Made by a program: the position numbers and the translations under genes. Below the pieces are notes generated by a model, which ran no database searches, had not been told where the DNA came from, and saw nothing but the letters and a program-made list of their open reading frames with translations. Below are positions 31,552 through 35,949 of a DNA stretch of 35,949 bases, one piece after another (position 1 is the first letter of the stretch; every line of letters starts with the position of its first letter). The DNA is taken from positions 1 through 35,949 of the forward strand of contig JAHBYY010000047.1 of the NCBI GenBank assembly GCA_019635715.1. Direction: 5' to 3'. The stretch is from Rhizobiaceae bacterium. GTDB taxonomy: Bacteria > Pseudomonadota > Alphaproteobacteria > Rhizobiales > Rhizobiaceae.

Positions 31552-33660
31552 TCAGCCCCGGCCGCGCCGCGCCGCGTGGCCTTCGCGTGATCGCCGCCGC
31601 GGCGCGCCGTCGCTGGAGCCGCCTTCCTCCGACACGACCTTGCGCGGCGGCAGCGTCACCTGCTCGGCGAGCTTCGGGAACGGATCGACCTTGTTCGGCA
31701 GCGCCATGGCGTCGATGAACAACTGCTGGAAATTGGGTTCCAGCGCCGTCTCGATCTTCTCGATGCGGCTCACCTGCCGCTCGATCTCGCGGCGGTGGTC
31801 GCGGTTGAGCAGCGCCATCAGCGCGCCGGTGCCTGCCGCGTTGCCGACCGCCTTGACTTCCGACAGGTCGCAGTCGGGGATGAGGCCGAGCACCATCGCG
31901 TATTTCGGATCGATGAAGGAGCCGAAGGCGCCGGCGAAGCGGATCGTGTCGACCGTCGTGACGCCCTGCTTTTCCATCAGCAGTTTTACGCCCGCATAGA
32001 GGGCGGCCTTGGCGAGCTGGATGGCGCGGATGTCGTTCTGTGTCACCGTGATGCGCGGTTCTCCCTGGCGGCCTTCGCGCAGCAGGTACGACCAGGTCCG
32101 GCCGTTCTGGATGATGCGCGGGCTGCGCGCCGACAGCGCGCCGTCGACGACGCCGTCCTCCGAGATGATCCCGGACAGATACATCTCGGCCACCACCTCG
32201 ATGATCGCCGAGCCGCAGATGCCGGTGACGCCGGTCGCCCATGAGGCGTCCTCGAAACCTTCCTCGTCGGACCATCTGTCGACGCCGATGACGCGGTATT
32301 TCGGCTCCAGCGTCTCCGGGTCGATGCGCACGCGCTCGATGGCGCCGGGTGCTGCGCGCTGACCCGAGGAGATTTCGGCGCCTTCGAAGGCGGGGCCGGT
32401 CGGAGAAGACGCGGCCACCACCCGCGCACGGTTGCCGAGCACGATCTCGGCATTGGTGCCGACATCGACCAGCAGCATCATGCCGTCCTGGCGATAGGGG
32501 CCTTCCGAGAGGGTCGCGCCCGCCGCGTCGGCGCCGACATGGCCGGCGATGCAGGGCAGCATGTAGAGCCGCGCGCCGCGCGACACGTCGATGTCGATCT
32601 CATGCGCCCAGACCTGCAGCGCCCCGGAAACGGCCAGCGCGAACGGCGCCTGTCCGAGTTCGGTCGGGTCGATGCCGAGGAACAGATGGTGCATGATCGG
32701 GTTGCCGACGAAGACGCAGTCGAAGATGTCATTCCGGTCCACGCCGCCTTCGGCGCAGACCTTGCCGATCAATTCGTTGACGGCCTGGCGCACCGCCTTC
32801 GTCATCGCTTCCCGTCCGTCCGGGTTCATCATGACGTAGGAGACGCGGCTCATCAGATCCTCGCCGAAGCGGATCTGCGGGTTCGACGTGCCGGAGGAGG
32901 CGACGACGCGGCCCGACAGCAGCGAGACCAGGTGCATGGCGATGGTCGTCGAGCCGATGTCGCAGGCGATCCCGTAGGCTTCGTTCTTCAGGCCCGGATA
33001 GAGCGCGACGATGAAGGGACGCGCCGATTCCATGTCGCGATGAACGACGGCGGTGACGCCCCATTTGCCTTCCGGCACTTCCGGCTGGTCGGGCAGGCTG
33101 GTGCGCAGGGTCTTCTGGATCCGCGGGATCAGGTATGGCGCGACGAGCAGGTCCTTCCAGCCCCATTCCTTCTCCAGCGCCGTCTTCAGGCGGTCGAGAT
33201 CGCCGAGCGGCTTGTGCATGTCGGGCTGCTCGACCTCGACATAGCAGAGCTGAACGGCGGCGTTGCGCTCGATGACGCGGTCGGTCGCGGCCTTGCGCAC
33301 CACCTGCGCATTGACCACCGTGTCCTGCGGCACGTCGATGACGAGATCGCCCTGGACCGTCGCCGAGCAGGAAAGCCGGCGGCCTTCGGGCAGACCGCGC
33401 ACGCGGTCGTAGCGCTCCTCCTTCGGGCCGCGCGGCGAGATGTGGTCGTTCGACGAGGTGATGCCGTGCTTGGCGAAGTTGCCTTCCTGCACCTCGATCT
33501 GGCAGCGGCCGCAGGTGGCGCGCCCGCCGCAGACCGATTCCACGTAGACGCCCAGCGACCGCGCCGCGTCGAGCAGCGGTGTGCCGACGGCAAAGCGGCC
33601 GCGCTTGCCGGACGGCATGAACAGGACGAGGGGATCGGAGGTGGAGACGGGGGCGTTCAA
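31552..33660 (-). CDS. RACo/RamA-type reductive activator of corrinoid proteins (2Fe-2S, ASKHA/DUF4445)
   Basis: A 702-residue protein. The N-terminal ferredoxin-like domain has the 2Fe-2S ligand set Cys44-x5-Cys50-x2-Cys53 and Cys98. After a middle domain, an ASKHA ATPase fold follows (IACDIGSTTIAMHL, GNPIMHHLFLGIDPTELGQ, LLVDVGTNAEIVLGN). Such activators reduce inactive Co(II) corrinoid to Co(I) at the cost of ATP, so corrinoid-dependent methyl transfer can resume. It is in line with the MtgA-like and MetF-like genes upstream. The start is a TTG at 33660 that lies 5 bp from a mobile repeat; AAGGA inside the repeat gives the only Shine-Dalgarno sequence. The C-terminus is an Arg/Gly-rich tail resembling that of MtgA. 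Confidence 0.9.
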   Translation of the reverse strand: MNAPVSTSDPLVLFMPSGKRGRFAVGTPLLDAARSLGVYVESVCGGRATCGRCQIEVQEGNFAKHGITSSNDHISPRGPKEERYDRVRGLPEGRRLSCSATVQGDLVIDVPQDTVVNAQVVRKAATDRVIERNAAVQLCYVEVEQPDMHKPLGDLDRLKTALEKEWGWKDLLVAPYLIPRIQKTLRTSLPDQPEVPEGKWGVTAVVHRDMESARPFIVALYPGLKNEAYGIACDIGSTTIAMHLVSLLSGRVVASSGTSNPQIRFGEDLMSRVSYVMMNPDGREAMTKAVRQAVNELIGKVCAEGGVDRNDIFDCVFVGNPIMHHLFLGIDPTELGQAPFALAVSGALQVWAHEIDIDVSRGARLYMLPCIAGHVGADAAGATLSEGPYRQDGMMLLVDVGTNAEIVLGNRARVVAASSPTGPAFEGAEISSGQRAAPGAIERVRIDPETLEPKYRVIGVDRWSDEEGFEDASWATGVTGICGSAIIEVVAEMYLSGIISEDGVVDGALSARSPRIIQNGRTWSYLLREGRQGEPRITVTQNDIRAIQLAKAALYAGVKLLMEKQGVTTVDTIRFAGAFGSFIDPKYAMVLGLIPDCDLSEVKAVGNAAGTGALMALLNRDHRREIERQVSRIEKIETALEPNFQQLFIDAMALPNKVDPFPKLAEQVTLPPRKVVSEEGGSSDGAPRRRSREGHAARRGRG

Positions 33661-33665
33661 TGCGG

Positions 33666-33707
33666 TGCGTCCTTCGAGGCTCGCTTCGCTCGCACCTCAG
33701 GATGAGG
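33666..33707 (+). repeat. Left 42-bp terminal inverted repeat
   Basis: Perfect reverse complement of 34334-34375. A 25-bp direct copy of its first part lies at 34099-34123, directly after the nuclease stop codon, and a decayed copy appears near 34151-34177. The bottom strand carries GAAGGA, used as a possible Shine-Dalgarno sequence for the neighbouring RACo-like gene. Confidence 0.9.
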
Positions 33708-33788
33708 GAGGGTACGAAGGCACTTGGCCCTTCTGCGATGTTGGCGATAGGCTTGCGGCGGGATCGTGTCGCCGGACGGTGCGAAATC

Positions 33789-34094
33789 ATGCAGTTCGAA
33801 ATGATCGTCTACATGCTTCGATGTGCCGACGGCAGTTACTACGTCGGTTCGACCAAGCAGGACATCGACGCCCGGGTCTGGGAACACAACAATCTGCCAC
33901 TCGACAGCTACACCGCGCGCCGGCGTCCCGTCGAGCTGGTGTTCGCGGAAGTCTATGGGCGCATCACCGACGCGATCGCAAGGGAACGCCAGATCAAGGG
34001 ATGGTCGCGCCGGAAGAAGGAGGCACTGATCGCCTTGCGCTACGAGTCGCTTCCCTCGCTCTCCCGCCGGGGACATCTCGTGGATGGGCACTAG
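33789..34094 (+). CDS. GIY-YIG nuclease-domain protein
   Basis: A 101-residue single-domain protein of the UPF0213/YhbQ-like GIY-YIG family. The variant signature VYMLRCADGSYYVGST holds the two aromatic motifs, and the expected Arg (DIDARVWEHN) and the Glu in AIARERQIKGWSR follow. These nucleases cleave DNA, and relatives drive homing of introns and other elements, though free-standing copies have poorly known roles. It lies opposite to its neighbours, inside inverted repeats that separate two corrinoid genes. The ATG at 33789 or 33801 could be used; no strong ribosome-binding site favours either. Confidence 0.85.
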   Translation: MQFEMIVYMLRCADGSYYVGSTKQDIDARVWEHNNLPLDSYTARRRPVELVFAEVYGRITDAIARERQIKGWSRRKKEALIALRYESLPSLSRRGHLVDGH

Positions 34095-34333
34095 GGAGTG
34101 CGTCCTTCGAGGCTCGCTTCGCTTGCGGGGCGAGCCGCTTGACTTGCCCGTCCTTCGGACCCTCAAGATCAGGGAGTTTTTTGCTTGCCCGCCATGATCG
34201 GAGGTGGCAGGCCATCGAGCTTGGCCTTGCCCGCGCCGCAGGACGACGGAGGTTTTTGTTCTGTCCCAGCGTCCAGCCAGCCGAGGCTCGTCTCGATTTC
34301 TCATCAAATAGGGGATGCGTGAGCACCCACCGT

Positions 34334-34375
34334 CCTCATCCTGAGGTGCGAGCGAAGCGAGCCTCGAAGGACGCA
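34334..34375 (-). repeat. Right 42-bp terminal inverted repeat
   Basis: Perfect reverse complement of 33666-33707, ending 9 bp from the stop of the MtgA-like gene. The 34095-34333 stretch between the nuclease and this arm holds only partial repeat copies and no gene. Confidence 0.9.
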
Positions 34376-34384
34376 TTGATCTTC

Positions 34385-35452
34385 TTACCCTCGAGAGCGT
34401 CTTCCCTCGCGGCTGCGGCCCCGCGGCGCCGCACCCGGCTCGCGATTGAAGGCGATCCAGGCTGCGCCGCCCGTATCCTGGTTCAGAAGGAAGTTGGCGG
34501 CGCGGATGGCTTCCATCTCCTTGCCGGGACGCGACCTGGTCGAGCCGAGGCCGAACAGCTTGCAGAAAGTCTCGTCGTCGAGGTCCGGCGGCAGCATGAT
34601 GCCGGCCGCTTCGATCTCCGCCTTCTTTTCGGCGATCTTCTTCGGGCCGACGGGGATGGCCACCGGGTTCATGATCGCGCTGGTCATGCCGGCGGCATAG
34701 GCCATCGGCAGGAAGGCGTTGTTGATGCCGTGGCGGTTGGGCAGGCCGAAAGAGATGTTCGACGCGCCGCAGGTGGTGTTGACGCCGAGTTCCTCGCGCA
34801 GGCGACGCACCAGCGTGAACACCTGATGGCCGGCGGTCGCCATAGCTCCGATCGGCATCACCAGCGGGTCGACGACGATGTCGTGGGCGGGGATGCCGAA
34901 ATCGGCGGCGCGCTCGACGATCTTCTTGGCGACGGCGAAGCGCACGTCCGGGTCTTCCGAGATGCCGGTGTCGTCGTTGGAAATGGCGACGACGGCGACG
35001 TTGTATTTCTTGATCAGCGGCAGGACGCGCTCCAGCCGTTCCTCCTCGCCGGTGACCGAATTCACCAGGGGCCGGCCCTTGGCGGCCTGCAGTCCGGCTT
35101 CCAGCGCGCCAGGCACCGAGGAATCGATGCACAGCGGCGTGTCGGTGACGGCCTGGACGCACTCGATCAGCTTCGGCATCAGCATCGGCTCGACGAAGTT
35201 GTTGTCGGCATAGCGCGGGTCGGCCGCCATCTTGTTGGAAAAGACCGCGCCGGAGTTGATGTCGAGCACCGTCGCGCCGGCTTCCGCCTGGGCGACCGCG
35301 TCGGCCTGCACGCGGGAAAAATCGTCCCGTTCCAGTTCCTCGTTGAGGATCTTGCGGCCGGTCGGGTTGATCCGCTCGCCGATGACGCAGAACGGCTGAT
35401 CAAAGCCGATGACGATTTCGCGGGTCGCCGAGGCGACGATCGTGCGGGTCAT
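34385..35452 (-). CDS. Methyltetrahydrofolate:corrinoid methyltransferase (MtgA-like)
   Basis: A 355-residue DHPS-like TIM-barrel enzyme. Pterin-binding landmarks are VIGERINPTG (23-32), LDINSGA (63-69), LCIDSS, VNSVTGEE, VVDPLVMPIGA and GASNISFGLPNR. The family moves a methyl group between a methyl-corrinoid protein and tetrahydrofolate; in glycine betaine and similar pathways it works in the direction of methyl-THF. GAGGAG upstream of the ATG supports the start. It lies between a MetF-like gene and the RACo-like activator, but the corrinoid protein and the substrate-specific methyltransferase are not in the window. The C-terminal 16 residues are Arg/Gly-rich and similar to the RACo-like tail. 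Confidence 0.9.
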   Translation of the reverse strand: MTRTIVASATREIVIGFDQPFCVIGERINPTGRKILNEELERDDFSRVQADAVAQAEAGATVLDINSGAVFSNKMAADPRYADNNFVEPMLMPKLIECVQAVTDTPLCIDSSVPGALEAGLQAAKGRPLVNSVTGEEERLERVLPLIKKYNVAVVAISNDDTGISEDPDVRFAVAKKIVERAADFGIPAHDIVVDPLVMPIGAMATAGHQVFTLVRRLREELGVNTTCGASNISFGLPNRHGINNAFLPMAYAAGMTSAIMNPVAIPVGPKKIAEKKAEIEAAGIMLPPDLDDETFCKLFGLGSTRSRPGKEMEAIRAANFLLNQDTGGAAWIAFNREPGAAPRGRSREGRRSRG

Positions 35453-35469
35453 TCCAGTCTCCTCAAGCG

Positions 35470-35489
35470 ATATAAAGACTTGCTTATAT
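35470..35489. promoter_or_regulatory. AT-rich dyad upstream of the MtgA-like gene
   Basis: ATATAA-N8-TTATAT lies in the 53-bp gap between the MetF-like stop and the MtgA-like start. It is one of the few AT-rich stretches nearby and could be an operator or an internal promoter of the C1 operon. Confidence 0.4.
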
Positions 35490-35505
35490 GTCTATCCAAG
35501 CTACT

Positions 35506-35949
35506 TCAAGGCGATGCGTCGGCGCGCTTTTCCAGCATGGTCGCAGGCTGGTAGGGCGTTTCGCGCGTCTTCAGCTCGACAAGCCGCTCGGCAACCAGAT
35601 GGTCGTCGCTGCGGGCCTCGCGGCTCCACGGCCGGCGGCCCTTCAGCACGCCGGATTCGTCGACGATCTCGGCGACATACTCCTCCTGGCGGTAGGCCAT
35701 GACATGGATGCCGGAGACGCCCTGGATCTCCTTCACCTCGTTGATGATGTCGATGCAGAGCCGCTTGCCCTCCGCCTTCTGGTCCTTGGCACCCTCCAGC
35801 CGCGCGATGACGGAATCGGGGATGTGGATGCCCGGCACGTTGGAGCGGATCCACTTGGCGGTCTTGGCCGACGCAAGCGGCCCGACGCCGACCAGGACAT
35901 AGACCTTCTCGGTGAAGCCGAGGTCGCGCACCTGCTGCATGAAGGTCCT
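35506..35949 (-). CDS. Methylenetetrahydrofolate reductase-like protein, C-terminal part (runs off the window)
   Basis: The last 147 residues of a MetF-family protein whose start lies beyond the window. The segment VYVLVGVGPLASAKTAKW, then NVPGIHIPDSVIARLEGAKD and GVSGIHVMAY fits the C-terminal half of the MetF TIM barrel. MetF-type enzymes interconvert 5,10-methylene-THF and 5-methyl-THF. Next to an MtgA-like transferase, it probably oxidises methyl-THF made from methyl-corrinoid. About half of the protein is outside the window, so FAD-binding residues cannot all be checked. Confidence 0.85.
   Translation of the reverse strand, partial: RTFMQQVRDLGFTEKVYVLVGVGPLASAKTAKWIRSNVPGIHIPDSVIARLEGAKDQKAEGKRLCIDIINEVKEIQGVSGIHVMAYRQEEYVAEIVDESGVLKGRRPWSREARSDDHLVAERLVELKTRETPYQPATMLEKRADASP

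Larger units (their letters stand above)
33666..34375. mobile_element. GIY-YIG nuclease unit bounded by perfect 42-bp inverted repeats
   Basis: A 710-bp segment begins and ends with perfect 42-bp inverted repeats and contains one gene, a GIY-YIG nuclease. It fills almost the whole gap between the MtgA-like and RACo-like genes: 5 bp from one and 9 bp from the other. The ends belong to a short repeat type (core CTCGCTTCGCTCGCACCTCA) that is frequent in rhizobial intergenic DNA. No target duplication was seen. The structure looks like an insertion, but mobility is inferred. Confidence 0.6.

Noticed and set aside
33666-34375. A target-site duplication around the GIY-YIG unit
   Set aside because: The flanks share only a loosely matching CAATGCG next to the arms in inverted, not direct, orientation, so no duplication can be claimed.

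Overview
The window reads as chromosomal DNA of a GC-rich alphaproteobacterium of the order Hyphomicrobiales, most like the Mesorhizobium/Aminobacter group. The grounds are strong G/C third-position bias, a soxBDAG sarcosine oxidase operon, several DAO-GcvT fusion oxidoreductases, DUF1127 and DUF1194 proteins, and dispersed palindromic repeats of a kind common between rhizobial genes. The assignment is an inference from gene content. No rRNA, tRNA or CRISPR array was seen.

Layout. (1) 1-5.6 kb, minus strand: an XRE-cupin regulator, then a DAO-GcvT oxidoreductase, a HAD phosphatase and a class I aminotransferase with coupled or nearly touching genes, then the 5' end of a second DAO-GcvT gene. 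A palindromic repeat lies at each end of the operon, and a nitroreductase is divergent from the regulator across a pair of operator-like dyads. (2) 6.4-7.2 kb: a HigBA toxin-antitoxin pair with its operator between the -35 and -10 boxes. (3) 7.2-12.3 kb: soxBDAG. (4) 12.5-15.5 kb: a large MscS-type channel and a monocistronic small secreted protein. (5) 15.6-23.5 kb, plus strand: a seven-gene operon for a lipid-linked pentose. It holds a HAD-UbiA fusion resembling decaprenyl-phosphate phosphoribosyltransferase, a DprE1-like oxidase, a small EamA transporter, an extended SDR, a class III aminotransferase, a GT-C-like membrane protein and an FkbM methyltransferase. (6) 23.6-26.2 kb: a third DAO-GcvT oxidoreductase. 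(7) 26.2-27.6 kb: a large nested inverted repeat and an AT-richer membrane-protein gene. (8) 27.7-31.5 kb: a DUF1194 protein, a GbdR-like AraC regulator, two small proteins and a LysR regulator. (9) 31.5-35.9 kb, minus strand: a corrinoid C1 module (MetF-like, MtgA-like, RACo/RamA-like) interrupted by a GIY-YIG nuclease gene between perfect 42-bp inverted repeats.

How it fits together. Two routes for N-methyl groups sit close together. The flavin route (DAO-GcvT enzymes and SoxBDAG) demethylates dimethylglycine- or sarcosine-like compounds onto tetrahydrofolate. The corrinoid route (MtgA, RACo, MetF-like) moves methyl groups from a methyl-corrinoid to tetrahydrofolate. The GbdR-like regulator belongs to the family that controls glycine betaine breakdown in Pseudomonas and is the obvious candidate to link them.

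The most promising undescribed system is the 15.6-23.5 kb operon. It has the core of the mycobacterial decaprenylphosphoryl-arabinose pathway, with a fused phosphatase domain and no classical DprE2, joined to an aminotransferase, a possible flippase, a possible GT-C transferase and a methyltransferase. This suggests a modified, perhaps amino- or methyl-pentose that is exported on a polyprenyl carrier. The second is the GIY-YIG unit, which looks like a small mobile element whose ends belong to a dispersed repeat family.
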